Shown piece by piece: positions 1 through 8,091 of a stretch of DNA of 22,153 bases; the first letter of the stretch is position 1, and each line of letters begins with the position of its first letter. The stretch lies in NCBI GenBank assembly GCA_964383905.1, contig CAYLJO010000098.1:1-22153 (forward strand), written 5' to 3'. The stretch is from CAYLJO01 sp964383905 (lineage in GTDB: Bacteria; Acidobacteriota; Blastocatellia; Pyrinomonadales; Pyrinomonadaceae). The notes beneath the pieces were generated by a model that ran no database searches, was not told the origin of the DNA, and saw nothing but the letters and a program-made list of their open reading frames with translations. Position numbers and translations under genes: made by a program.

Positions 1-39
1 CTAGTAAAGAACTATGGTGTCGAACATCATGCGCATACT

Positions 40-1053
40 TTACGTTGGCAACTGGCGCGGGCGCACCGGAGGCGTTATGTTGTCCTGTGGCGAGCTTTTC
101 TCGCCCGTTTCGGCAAACATTTCTTTGACCGCCCCGACGCTCGACAACATGCTTGCCGTCTCAACCGGCATGAAAATCACTTTTGAGTTGTTGCCGCGCG
201 TCATATCCCTCAGGCTCTCGATGTAACGCGTGGTAATTAAATATTGCGCCGGGTTGCCGTGGCCGAGCATCGCCTGTGAGACGCGCGCGATCGCTTCAGA
301 TTCCGCGGCGGCGGCGCGCAGACGTGCCTGCGCTGCGCCGTCAGCTTGTAAAATAGCCGACTCTCTTTCGCCCTCGGCACGCGTGATAGCCGCCTGCTTT
401 TCCCCTTCGGCGCGAGCAATCGCAGCCTGCTTCTCTCCTTCGGCCTGTAACACAAGTGCGCGGCGATTGCGCTCTGCCGTCATCTGCTTCTCCATCGTGA
501 TGCGCACGTCATCAGGCGGGTTAATGTTCTTCACGTCGACGCGCGTCACCTTAACGCCCCATTTATCGGTCGCTTCATCGAGAACAATACGCAGTTTGGC
601 GTTGATTTGATCACGCGACGAGAGCGTGTGGTCAAGGTCCATCTCGCCCATTACGGCGCGCATGCCGGTGATCGTCAACTGCATAATTCCCCCGATTAAA
701 TCTGCCACCTCATAAACGGCCTTGACCGGATCGGTGATTTGCCAGTAGACGACTGAATCTACATGGATCGTCACGTTGTCACGCGTAATGACTGGTTGGG
801 GTGTCAATTCTATGAACTGCTCGCGCAGGTCTATCGAGGTCAGGCCGGGGCGCACGTTCGTCCAGTAAACCGCGCGCGGTCTGTCAAGAAACGGCACAAT
901 GATGTTGAGCCCGCTGGTGGCAACTTTATCGAAGCGGCCCAGCCGCTCGACGAGCATCACGGTCGCCTGCGGGACGATCTTGATCGTCTTAAAGGCGATG
1001 CTCAAAAGAAAGATGAAGAGGATGACAAATAAGAACGCGATCACAATCTCCAT
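40..1053 (-). CDS. SPFH/Band 7 (stomatin-like, QmcA-like) membrane protein
   Basis: About 337 residues. One N-terminal membrane segment (IVIAFLFVILFIFLLSIAF) is followed by a Band 7 domain that opens IVPQATVMLVERLGRF and runs to about residue 195. A charged, alanine-rich helix of 11-residue repeats follows (residues 204-247), then a C-terminal segment with SKVIFMPVE. The order and wording match E. coli QmcA and other stomatin/prohibitin-type proteins. These oligomerise on the inner membrane and are linked to membrane microdomains and protease regulation; the exact role here is unknown. Start choice: an ATG at 1065 is also in frame, but GGAGGT lies inside those first codons, 4 bases before the ATG at 1053, so 1053 is preferred. 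No NfeD-type partner lies within the window; the partner could be beyond the left edge. The family call is secure, the function is not. Confidence 0.9.
   Translation of the reverse strand: MEIVIAFLFVILFIFLLSIAFKTIKIVPQATVMLVERLGRFDKVATSGLNIIVPFLDRPRAVYWTNVRPGLTSIDLREQFIELTPQPVITRDNVTIHVDSVVYWQITDPVKAVYEVADLIGGIMQLTITGMRAVMGEMDLDHTLSSRDQINAKLRIVLDEATDKWGVKVTRVDVKNINPPDDVRITMEKQMTAERNRRALVLQAEGEKQAAIARAEGEKQAAITRAEGERESAILQADGAAQARLRAAAAESEAIARVSQAMLGHGNPAQYLITTRYIESLRDMTRGNNSKVIFMPVETASMLSSVGAVKEMFAETGEKSSPQDNITPPVRPRQLPT
313..444 (-). repeat. In-gene tandem 33-bp repeats encoding 11-residue helix units
   Basis: Four consecutive 11-residue units occur in the SPFH protein. The first two are nearly identical (AEGEKQAAIAR and AEGEKQAAITR); the third (AEGERESAILQ) and fourth (ADGAAQARLRA) drift. 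The period suits a hendecad coiled coil, usual for this family. The repetition also creates spurious long reading frames in other frames on both strands. Confidence 0.85.
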
Positions 1054-1220
1054 GACGACCTCCATCTGAAGTGCATGACCCGGTGGGTGCAGTGCCCTAA
1101 AAGCTCTCTGACCATGACTCGTTAACTATAAATGATGATGCGTCGTGAATGAAAGCTTAACATAAGGCTTTGGAAGGCTGTGTGCCGGTGGTCCCATGCC
1201 CTAAAGGCCAAAGCCGGGAG

Positions 1221-2645
1221 TTATGCGAGCGAGATGTCCTGTGGTGGTATCGAACCGCCCAGCGATTCTTCGAGGATTAGCGCCGCAGCCAGTACAGTCT
1301 CTTCTTCAAAGGGCCGGCCAATAATCTGCACACCGATCGGTAACCCCTCCGGCGAGCGTGCCACCGGCGAACATACGGATGGCAGGTCAAACACGTTGAA
1401 CGTCTGGGAGTAGCCAAATGCGCGGAAGATACTGACTGACTGCGCCTCGACCTCAATTCTTCGCGCGCCGTGCTCAAAGGCCGGTGCTGCTCCAACAGGC
1501 GCGACGATCAGGGGTGTGGTTTCCATCCATTCAACGAGCGAGGCACGCAAAAGGTCGCGCTCCATCCACGCGCCAATGAATTCGTCCAGTTTGGGGGGCG
1601 GGCGATTATCGCCCGAAGCGAGCAGAAAGCGCACAAACGCCCCCGCCTCCGCTTCGCGCCCCGCATAGACGGTACGCAGGTGGCCCAGTCCGGTGTGGGC
1701 AAAGAGCGCAGACCATAGACCCGGCCCGCGATGTACGGCGGGCGGTCTCTGTTCGCTTGTGATCAGACCGGCTTCGCCGAGAGCACGCACTGCCGCGCGA
1801 ACTGCCTGCCGCGTCTCTTCCGTGACAGGCGTCACCCCGTCATCCGTATACCAGGCAAGGCGCAGCCCGCGCAGGTTAATTCCCTGAAAGCCGGGCGTGG
1901 GGACAGGCCGCGACGGAAACGACTCACATGAGTTAAATCCCGTAAGCACGCTGAACAGAAGCGCGAGGTCCTCAGCATAACGTGCCATCGGGCCGATGGC
2001 AGCACCGAGCGAATACGGGCCGATGGTCGGCGGGAAATGGCCGCCGGAAGGCACGCGACCGGTCGTTGGCTTTAAACCGTAGATGCCGCAAAAGTGAGCC
2101 GGCACGCGAATCGAGCCGGTAAGATCACTACCCACACCTGCTGGAGACATGCACGCAGAGACCGCCGCCGCTTCGCCGCCGCTCGATCCGCCCGGCGTCC
2201 GTTTAACATCGTGCGGGTTGTTGGTGCGACCGAAGACGGGATTCTCGGCATCGTAGCTCATGGCCATTTCAGACACATTGGTCTTGCCAAGCACAATCGC
2301 GCCTGCCGCTTTCAGGCGTGCCACCGAAGGCGCATCTTTAACAGGAACAAATTCAGCGCGCAGTGCTGATCCGCCGGTGGTCCGTAGCCCCTTCGTCTCA
2401 ATCGTGTCCTTAATAGTGACGGGTACGCCGTGGAGCGCTCCAACACCACCGCCACCCATCAGCACGGCTTCCGCCCTTCGCGCGAGGTCAAGCGCGTCTG
2501 GTGCGAGGGTGACGATGGTGTTGAGAGCCGGATTTAACCGCTCAAATCGACGAAGATGCGCTTCGACAACCTCAACGGGCGAAACAGCGCGCGTGCGTAT
2601 CAGATCGGCCATCTTTGTGGCCGACTGCTTGGTGAGTTCATCCAT
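1221..2645 (-). CDS. Amidase-signature family hydrolase
   Basis: 474 residues, a full-length amidase-signature protein (fold shared by GatA, fatty-acid amide hydrolase and aryl-acylamidases). It hydrolyses a C-N amide bond of unknown substrate, probably in the cytoplasm since no signal peptide is seen. The Ser-cisSer-Lys triad is visible: Lys79 in VTIKDTIETKG, cis-Ser155 in TPGGSSGG, nucleophile Ser178 in GSDLTGSIRVPA. The family usually has GSDxGGS; here Thr replaces the first Gly of that pair, a small change in the oxyanion-hole loop. The reading GLKPTTGRVP after the active site is typical. No GatB or GatC is nearby, so a GatA role is unlikely. The gene lies downstream of the LysR gene on the same strand, separated by a heptad inverted repeat. 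Confidence 0.93.
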   Translation of the reverse strand: MDELTKQSATKMADLIRTRAVSPVEVVEAHLRRFERLNPALNTIVTLAPDALDLARRAEAVLMGGGGVGALHGVPVTIKDTIETKGLRTTGGSALRAEFVPVKDAPSVARLKAAGAIVLGKTNVSEMAMSYDAENPVFGRTNNPHDVKRTPGGSSGGEAAAVSACMSPAGVGSDLTGSIRVPAHFCGIYGLKPTTGRVPSGGHFPPTIGPYSLGAAIGPMARYAEDLALLFSVLTGFNSCESFPSRPVPTPGFQGINLRGLRLAWYTDDGVTPVTEETRQAVRAAVRALGEAGLITSEQRPPAVHRGPGLWSALFAHTGLGHLRTVYAGREAEAGAFVRFLLASGDNRPPPKLDEFIGAWMERDLLRASLVEWMETTPLIVAPVGAAPAFEHGARRIEVEAQSVSIFRAFGYSQTFNVFDLPSVCSPVARSPEGLPIGVQIIGRPFEEETVLAAALILEESLGGSIPPQDISLA

Positions 2646-2650
2646 ATTTT

Positions 2651-2722
2651 AGTCCAAGGTCCAAAGTCTAAAGTCGAAGCCCTTATTTTAGACCTTGGAT
2701 ATTGGACTTTCGACCTTGGACT
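2651..2722. repeat. Inverted pair of heptamer arrays (element A)
   Basis: On the plus strand, four exact 7-bp units start at 2651, 2658, 2665 and 2672 (consensus RGTCNAA, e.g. AGTCCAA). After a spacer of about 9 bases, five 7-bp units of the same family start at 2688, 2695, 2702, 2709 and 2716 in the opposite orientation (e.g. TTGGACT). The arms can pair as a long imperfect hairpin. The right arm encodes the last ten residues and the stop codon of the LysR gene. The left arm ends just upstream of the amidase start codon. Confidence 0.85.
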
Positions 2723-3602
2723 TATCTTTCAAAAGCTCAATGAATTTTCGCGCGGCGACTCCCAGCATGCGGTCGGTTCTGTGTATCACACCGACCGAGC
2801 GCGTCCATTCCGGCTCGGCCAGCGTGACTACGCTCAATTGCCCGCTTCTCTGCTCATCAACAACACTCGGACGCGGAAGAATGGCTACACCAAAGCCGAC
2901 TTCGACGGCGCGTTTGATGGTCTCTAAATTATCGAATTCAGCCGCGCGGCGGACCGTCACACCGTGCGATTTCAAGATACGGTCGGTGGCCCGCCTGGTC
3001 GGGATGTCTCGCTCGAACAGCACAAAATCCAGGCCGTTTAGCTCGGAGGCTTTCACTTTTTTGCGCTCCGCCAGAGGATGCGCGGGATGACAGATGAGCA
3101 CGAGGCGGTCCCCCGGTAAAGGCACAACCGTCAGGCCCCGCTTTTTCTCCGGGTAAGCGACGACGCCCAACTCCACTGCGCCGCTTAGCACATCACGCAT
3201 GATGCGCGTCGTGCGGCTATACTCAAGATCAATTTTGGCCGCCGGGTATCGAGCCATAAAGCGCCGGACCGCAGGCGGAAGCTCGTGTAATCCAACGCTG
3301 TAGACGGTAGCGACACGCACCGTCCCGCTGACCGTGTCGGTGAGCGCCCGCAGGCGCTCCTGCATTTGATCGTAAGCGGCCAGCACATGGCGGCTCTCTT
3401 CGTAAAAGGCTTCTCCGGCACGCGTCAAACGCACTTCGCGCCTGCCGCGCACGCGCTCCAGCAAGCGGCGCTTGAATTTCTCTTCGAGGCCGCGCACCTG
3501 CTGGCTGACGGCTGACTGCGTCACAAAATTCCGCTCCGCCGCCTGCGAGAAGCTCCGCGTATCGACGAGGTCGCAGAAGATTTTTAGTGTCTCAATCTGC
3601 AC
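2688..3602 (-). CDS. LysR-family transcriptional regulator (CysL-like)
   Basis: 304 residues. An N-terminal winged helix-turn-helix (residues 1-60; SFSQAAERNFVTQSAVSQQV is the recognition region) is followed by a LysR substrate-binding domain (about 90-295). The wording resembles B. subtilis CysL and the CbbR-like group, but the effector cannot be read from sequence. The start is GTG at 3602, with no Shine-Dalgarno; a perfect TATAAT (3614 to 3609 on the minus strand) lies 6 bases upstream, suggesting leaderless translation. A 13-bp palindrome of the LysR T-N11-A type abuts that box, as expected for autoregulation. The gene diverges from sdhCAB, making sdh a candidate target (inference). Its last residues (SKVESPISKV) are encoded by the heptad repeat element, so the native C-terminus has probably been replaced. 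Confidence 0.93.
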   Translation of the reverse strand: MQIETLKIFCDLVDTRSFSQAAERNFVTQSAVSQQVRGLEEKFKRRLLERVRGRREVRLTRAGEAFYEESRHVLAAYDQMQERLRALTDTVSGTVRVATVYSVGLHELPPAVRRFMARYPAAKIDLEYSRTTRIMRDVLSGAVELGVVAYPEKKRGLTVVPLPGDRLVLICHPAHPLAERKKVKASELNGLDFVLFERDIPTRRATDRILKSHGVTVRRAAEFDNLETIKRAVEVGFGVAILPRPSVVDEQRSGQLSVVTLAEPEWTRSVGVIHRTDRMLGVAARKFIELLKDKSKVESPISKV

Positions 3603-3608
3603 ATTTCA

Positions 3609-3625
3609 ATTATAAGTTTAACTTA
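3609..3625 (-). promoter_or_regulatory. LysR gene -10 box and T-N11-A operator palindrome
   Basis: TAAGTTTAACTTA at 3613-3625 is a 13-bp palindrome around a central T and fits the LysR T-N11-A operator form exactly. On the minus strand a perfect TATAAT (3614-3609) overlaps its edge, with a weak -35 (TTGCAT) 18 bases further upstream. Repressor bound here would block the regulator's own promoter. Confidence 0.55.
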
Positions 3626-3733
3626 ACATGATATGCAATATTTTTCATTTTACCTAATATACAGACAGTAGCTATGATAATTCGGGCGGATGATGGGGGC
3701 TTTGCATAGCAGGGATGATTGATCATGCGGCGG

Positions 3734-3762
3734 TTGCTACCGTCGGGGCTTCCTCATATAAT
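3734..3762 (+). promoter_or_regulatory. Probable sigma70-type promoter of sdhCAB
   Basis: TTGCTA at 3734-3739 and TATAAT at 3757-3762 are separated by exactly 17 bases. Transcription would begin near 3769, giving a leader of about 90 bases before sdhC. A weaker upstream candidate is TTTACC (3649-3654) with TATGAT (3673-3678), spacer 18, which lies closer to the LysR palindrome. Confidence 0.6.
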
Positions 3763-3858
3763 TTCGGACGTTTGATGCAATCTTTAGCAAAAACCGCCCT
3801 TTAGGAGATTGTCAACAGCGTTCGCGACAGCCTTCCGGCGAAGGAGTGTTTTCGGCGT

Positions 3859-4533
3859 ATGGCGATTCGTTTCAGCAAGACGTTTGTTTTGCGCAAGCTG
3901 CACCAGTTGTCAGGCATCGTACCGCTCGGCGTCTTTTTGCTGGAGCATTTCTATACTAACTCTAAAGCGCTGACGGGTGCGAACGACTTTAACAACGCGG
4001 TCAAGGACCTGCAGTCGATCCCTTACATAATCTTTGTCGAGACGGGTGGCATCTTTATTCCGCTCATCTATCACGCCGTTTACGGCATGGTCATCACATG
4101 GGAAGCGCGGCCAAATACCCTGCACTATCCGTATCCGCGCAACTGGTTTTACACGATCCAACGCGTCACCGGCGTGATCCTGTTCTTCTTCATCACGTTT
4201 CATGTCCTTAACTTCCGCTTTGGTATGATCCCCAAACTGAATAACCTTTCTGTCGCCACGCACTGGGATCAGGCATTCGACATTGTGCATAGCGAATTTG
4301 TTAATCCGGCGATCTTCATTATTTATCTGATCGGCATCACGTCTACCGTCTGGCACCTAGCGAACGGCATCTGGTTGTTTATGGTTGATTGGGGCATCAC
4401 CATCGGCGAGCGCGCTCAGCGCTTGACCGGTTACGCCTGCATCGCCATCGGGGCGGTGTTGCTGCTGGTTGGTATTAACGCCGCGGTCGCCTTTATTCAT
4501 AACGGTGGGTTACTGGGAGGAATCATTAAATAA
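3859..4533 (+). CDS. sdhC: Succinate dehydrogenase cytochrome b558 subunit SdhC
   Basis: 224 residues with five hydrophobic membrane segments. It anchors SdhA/SdhB to the inner membrane and passes electrons to quinone. It belongs to the single-anchor, B. subtilis/Wolinella-type b558 family. Four histidines placed in helices (H30 in LLEHF, H72 in YHAVYG, H115 in TFHVLN, H166 in VWHLANG) are the expected axial ligands of two b haems, a di-haem arrangement usually associated with menaquinone. A Shine-Dalgarno-like AAGGAG lies at 3841-3846, rather far (12 bases) from the ATG. It is the first gene of sdhCAB; the stop codon at 4531-4533 is one base before the sdhA ATG. No separate SdhD is present, as expected for this type. 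Confidence 0.95.
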   Translation: MAIRFSKTFVLRKLHQLSGIVPLGVFLLEHFYTNSKALTGANDFNNAVKDLQSIPYIIFVETGGIFIPLIYHAVYGMVITWEARPNTLHYPYPRNWFYTIQRVTGVILFFFITFHVLNFRFGMIPKLNNLSVATHWDQAFDIVHSEFVNPAIFIIYLIGITSTVWHLANGIWLFMVDWGITIGERAQRLTGYACIAIGAVLLLVGINAAVAFIHNGGLLGGIIK

Positions 4534-4534
4534 G

Positions 4535-6553
4535 ATGGCAACTGTTGAAGGCAAGAGTATCAAAATCGCGGTTGTCGGCGGCGGCCTCGCCGGGCTGGCG
4601 GCGGCGATGAAGATCGCGGAATCAGGCCACTCCGTGGAGCTTTTCTCTATCGTGCCCGTGAAGCGTTCGCACTCGGTCTGCGCGCAGGGCGGCATCAACG
4701 GCGCAGTCAACACGAAAGGCGAGGGCGATTCGACATGGGAGCACTTTGACGACACGGTTTACGGTGGCGACTTTCTCGCAGACCAACCGCCGGCGAAGGC
4801 CATGTGCGATATGGCCCCGGCGATCATCTACCTCTTCGACCGGATGGGCGTCCCCTTCTCGCGCACAAAAGAGGGGCTGCTGGATTTCCGCCGCTTCGGC
4901 GGGACCAAGCATCACCGGACGGCGTTCGCTGGCGCGTCCACCGGGCAACAGCTTCTGTACGCCCTTGACGAACAGGTGCGGCGGCGTGAGGTCGCCGGCA
5001 AAGTCAAAAAGTATGAGGGTTGGGAGATGATGTCACTCGTGCTCGACGAACATCAGGTGTGTCGCGGGCTGGTGGCGATGAATCTTCAGACCCTGGAGCT
5101 GAAGGCTTTCAAGGCCGACGCGGTGATTATGGCGACGGGCGGGCCGGGACTGATCTTCGGTAAGTCAACCAACTCGATGGTGTGTACGGGCAGCGCCGTC
5201 TCGGCCTGTTACCAGCAGGGAGCGAAATACGCGAACGGCGAATTCATACAGGTACACCCGACATCCATTCCGGGGGAAGATAAGCTGCGCCTAATGTCCG
5301 AGTCGGCGCGCGGCGAGGGCGGGCGCGTCTGGGTTCCGCGACAAAGGGGCGACACGCGCCCACCCAGTTCAATCCCGGAAAAAGAGCGCTGGTATTTTCT
5401 CGAAGAGAAATACCCGGCTTACGGTAATCTCGTTCCGCGCGACATTGCGACGCGCGAGATCTTTCAGGTCTGCCTCGACGGCATGGGTATCGGCGGCGAC
5501 AACCAAGTCTATCTCGACCTGACACACATTCCGGCGGAGACGCTTGATCGCAAGCTCGGCGCGATCCTGGAGATTTACGAGATGTTCGTTGGCGACGACC
5601 CGCGCCACGTCCCGATGCGCATCTTCCCCGGCGTGCACTATTCGATGGGCGGCCTGTGGGTGGACTTAAATCAGCGCACGAACGTGCCGGGTCTTCTGGC
5701 GGCCGGCGAATGCGACTTTTCGATTCATGGCGCGAACCGGCTCGGCGCCAACTCGCTCGTCAGTTGCGTCTACGGCGGGTTTATCGCCGCCCCCGCCGCC
5801 ATCGAGTATGCGCAGAACGTCGAGCGCAATGGCGGCGCTGACGGCTCAAGGATTTATGATCAGGAGCTGAAGCGGCAGCAGGAGATCAACGACAAGCTCA
5901 TCAAACAATCCGGCACGGAGAACCAGTACAAGCTACACGAAGAGATGGGCAAGTGGATGACGGATAACGTCACGGTGGTGCGCTACAACGACAAGCTGAA
6001 GGCAACCAACAACAAGCTGCTTGAGCTAATCGATCGTTACCATCACATCTCCATCAACGACTCGAATCTGTGGGCGACGATGGCGCTGCCGCACGCGCGC
6101 CACCTGAAGAACATGCTGGAGCTGGCGCGCGTCATTACGCTCGGCGCGCTCAACCGTAATGAGTCCCGCGGCGCGCATTACAAGCCGGAGTTCCCGAAGC
6201 GCGACGACGAGAATTTCCTGAAGACAACGATCGCGGAGTATTCGGGTGAAGGCCCCGTACTCTCTTACGCGCCGGTTGACATCTCGCTCATCAGGCCGCG
6301 CGTGCGCGATTACAGCCATAGCAAACAGCAGAGTAAGGCAACAGCTTCCGCAACCGCTTCGGGTCTGCCGCCAAAGGATGGCGCGAAGCAGGTGCCGGAC
6401 CAAGGCTGGGACCAGAAGCCGGAAAACCTAAGTGGCCCGGTCGTGTGGTCACAGAATAAAGAGAAGGTCCATGACCCGACGAAGGGCGGCGCCACAAGGA
6501 GGGAGCAGGGCAAGTCAATAAAGGATGCGGGGGGTAAATCTGACGCAATATGA
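4535..6553 (+). CDS. sdhA: Succinate dehydrogenase flavoprotein subunit SdhA
   Basis: 672 residues from the ATG at 4535, preceded by GGGAGG inside the end of sdhC. An in-frame start at 4469 would overlap sdhC and is not needed. SdhA oxidises succinate to fumarate with covalent FAD. Visible are the dinucleotide fold GGGLAGLAAA (residues 15-24), the flavinylated His46 in RSHSVCAQGG, the substrate/active-site motif SARGEGGRV and the FAD-binding GANRLGANSL. It resembles the B. subtilis/Wolinella type. The catalytic protein ends near residue 590 (B. subtilis SdhA is about 586). The remaining 80 or so residues are a hydrophilic, low-complexity tail rich in Lys, Ser, Gly, Gln and Pro, of unknown role. 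The stop overlaps the sdhB start as ATGA, indicating translational coupling. Confidence 0.96.
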   Translation: MATVEGKSIKIAVVGGGLAGLAAAMKIAESGHSVELFSIVPVKRSHSVCAQGGINGAVNTKGEGDSTWEHFDDTVYGGDFLADQPPAKAMCDMAPAIIYLFDRMGVPFSRTKEGLLDFRRFGGTKHHRTAFAGASTGQQLLYALDEQVRRREVAGKVKKYEGWEMMSLVLDEHQVCRGLVAMNLQTLELKAFKADAVIMATGGPGLIFGKSTNSMVCTGSAVSACYQQGAKYANGEFIQVHPTSIPGEDKLRLMSESARGEGGRVWVPRQRGDTRPPSSIPEKERWYFLEEKYPAYGNLVPRDIATREIFQVCLDGMGIGGDNQVYLDLTHIPAETLDRKLGAILEIYEMFVGDDPRHVPMRIFPGVHYSMGGLWVDLNQRTNVPGLLAAGECDFSIHGANRLGANSLVSCVYGGFIAAPAAIEYAQNVERNGGADGSRIYDQELKRQQEINDKLIKQSGTENQYKLHEEMGKWMTDNVTVVRYNDKLKATNNKLLELIDRYHHISINDSNLWATMALPHARHLKNMLELARVITLGALNRNESRGAHYKPEFPKRDDENFLKTTIAEYSGEGPVLSYAPVDISLIRPRVRDYSHSKQQSKATASATASGLPPKDGAKQVPDQGWDQKPENLSGPVVWSQNKEKVHDPTKGGATRREQGKSIKDAGGKSDAI

Positions 6554-7341
6554 GTGCTCAAGTACAACATCCGGGTGCGGCACGACCGCGGCGCAATCCG
6601 CCGAAGACCGTTGAGATTCGCATCAAGCGGCGCGCCAACCCGGACTCGCCGCAATACTGGGAGGAGTTTGAGATTCCCTATCGCCCGAACCTTAACATCA
6701 TTACCTGCCTGATGGAGATCCGGAAGAATCCCGTCACGAAGGATGGTCAGCAGACCACGCCTCCCGTCTGGAACATGAACTGTCTCGAACAGGTCTGCGG
6801 CATCTGCACGATGGTTATCAACGGGCGAGTGCGGCAATCATGCTCGGCGCTCGTGGATCAGCTGGAGCAGCCGATCACGCTGGAGCCGATGTCGAAGTTT
6901 CCGAACGTGCGTGACCTCGTCGTCGACCGCTCGCAGATGTTCCAGCACCTGAAGCGCGTTCACGCCTGGATCGAGATCGATGGCACGTACGATCTAGGTC
7001 CCGGCCCGCGGATGGATCAAGAGGACGTCGCCGAGCGTTATGCCTATTCGCGGTGCATGACGTGCGGTTGCTGCCTTGAAGCATGCCCGCAGTACGAGGG
7101 CGATCAGTACATCGGGGCGCAGGCCATCGCACAGGTGCGCCTCTTCAACATGCACCCGACAGGCAAGATGACGCGCGATGAGAGGTTGGAAGCCATCATG
7201 GGCGACGACGGCATCACCAACTGCGGCAACGCGCAGAACTGCGTACGGGTCTGCCCGATGTCGATCCCTTTAACGAAGGCGATCTACGAAGAGAATCGCG
7301 AAACCGTCGTTCACGGTCTATTCGGCTGGCTGAAGAGGTAA
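6550..7341 (+). CDS. sdhB: Succinate dehydrogenase iron-sulfur subunit SdhB
   Basis: 263 residues. It carries electrons from FAD to the membrane anchor through three clusters. The ligands are all visible: [2Fe-2S] C78, C83, C86 and C98 (CLEQVCGIC...C); [4Fe-4S] C169, C172, C175 and C179 (CMTCGCCLEACP); [3Fe-4S] C225, C231 and C235 (CGNAQNCVRVCP). The N-terminal half is the plant-type ferredoxin fold and the C-terminal half the bacterial ferredoxin fold. The start overlaps the sdhA stop by four bases (ATGA). It is the last gene of the operon; no strong terminator is visible in the 49 bases before the cupin gene. Confidence 0.96.
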   Translation: MSAQVQHPGAARPRRNPPKTVEIRIKRRANPDSPQYWEEFEIPYRPNLNIITCLMEIRKNPVTKDGQQTTPPVWNMNCLEQVCGICTMVINGRVRQSCSALVDQLEQPITLEPMSKFPNVRDLVVDRSQMFQHLKRVHAWIEIDGTYDLGPGPRMDQEDVAERYAYSRCMTCGCCLEACPQYEGDQYIGAQAIAQVRLFNMHPTGKMTRDERLEAIMGDDGITNCGNAQNCVRVCPMSIPLTKAIYEENRETVVHGLFGWLKR

Positions 7342-7390
7342 GCAGCCGGCCGTACAAAACGCCGCCACTTCCCATCGCCTACGCCGCGTC

Positions 7391-7819
7391 ATGAGCAGCC
7401 ACCGAAGGGCTGGTTGCGGGACGGCTATTATCCTTATGGCTAATGATGTTAGAGCGGAATCTGCGAGCGAAATCCCGATGGAAAAGCGAAGGGTGACGGT
7501 TGCAGAAGCTCTGGCCCGCTTGCCGGGTCCGCAGGGAGAGCGTTTTGCCTCTGTTCTGAAGCACGGCAGCTTGCTTGTAGAAATCTACGCGCCGCGCGGC
7601 CTGGACGAGCAAAAGCCTCACACGCGTGACGAACTATATGTGGTAGTACAAGGAAGCGGTGAGTTTATCAACGGTGAGGGTCGCCGACCCTTCGGCCCCC
7701 ACGACGTCCTGTTTGTTCCCGCAGGTGTGGAGCATCGCTTCGTCAACTTTACGGACGATCTTGTCGTGTGGGTCATGTTTTATGGCCCTGAGGGCGGCGA
7801 AGCTGCTGCCGTCGATTAA
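7391..7819 (+). CDS. Small single-domain cupin protein
   Basis: 142 residues from the ATG at 7391. In-frame ATGs at 7436 and 7478 are also possible. No start has a clear Shine-Dalgarno, and conserved cupin sequence begins only around VTVAEALARLPG, so one of the shorter forms may be the real one. The barrel is recognised from KPHTRDELYVVVQGSGEF and VLFVPAGVEHRFVNF. Putative metal ligands (long-form numbering) are H77, E81 and H115. The second histidine of the usual HxH pair is Arg79, so metal binding may be altered or use three ligands. Substrate and role are unknown. It follows sdhB by 49 bases and could be read through from that operon. Confidence 0.85.
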   Translation: MSSHRRAGCGTAIILMANDVRAESASEIPMEKRRVTVAEALARLPGPQGERFASVLKHGSLLVEIYAPRGLDEQKPHTRDELYVVVQGSGEFINGEGRRPFGPHDVLFVPAGVEHRFVNFTDDLVVWVMFYGPEGGEAAAVD

Positions 7820-7917
7820 TAACGCCGATTCTTCATGATTATTCTAAAGTTCCAAATAGTTTGCGCGACGCGATTGCTAACGTTCCGTTATGTTTCTTTG
7901 TATTGCTCAAGAGGAAT

Positions 7918-8091
7918 ATGGACTCATCTATGGAGGAGATCTTCATCAATCCACCAGATCTGCCGAAATGGGAGCAATCCTTTGCTCAGGTCGTGATTAT
8001 ACAAAGCGGCGCCACAAGAACCATCTACCTTTCCGGTCAAGTATCAGTCGATCACCAGAATTTGGTCGGCGCAGTAAACGGGGCGGCGTAG
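7918..8091 (+). pseudogene. Truncated RidA (YjgF/UK114) family remnant
   Basis: 57 residues from the ATG at 7918, preceded at ideal distance by AAGAGG. The text FINPPDLPKWEQSFAQVV and TIYLSGQVSVDHQNLVG is the N-terminal half of a RidA-family enamine/imine deaminase (normally about 120-130 residues or more). It then reads AVNGAA and stops with TAG, immediately followed by the ATG of the deformylase gene. None of the three forward frames continues the RidA fold, so the C-terminal half, including the usual catalytic arginine region, is missing. The likely history is a deletion that joined it to the next gene. It may still be translated and couple ribosomes to the deformylase start. Confidence 0.7.

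Noticed and set aside
230..610. Long plus-strand frame and a minus-strand frame at 237-455 inside the SPFH gene
   Set aside because: Both mirror the 33-bp repeats that encode the 11-residue helix units; no family resemblance.
1221..2645. GatA subunit of Glu-tRNA amidotransferase
   Set aside because: No gatB or gatC nearby, and the GSDLTGS loop and C-terminal half fit a general amidase better.
2651..2722. CRISPR array
   Set aside because: Units are 7 bp with no spacers and the arms are inverted.
4469..4534. Upstream start for SdhA
   Set aside because: It overlaps the end of sdhC by 65 bases; the ATG at 4535 has a Shine-Dalgarno and matches where family similarity begins.
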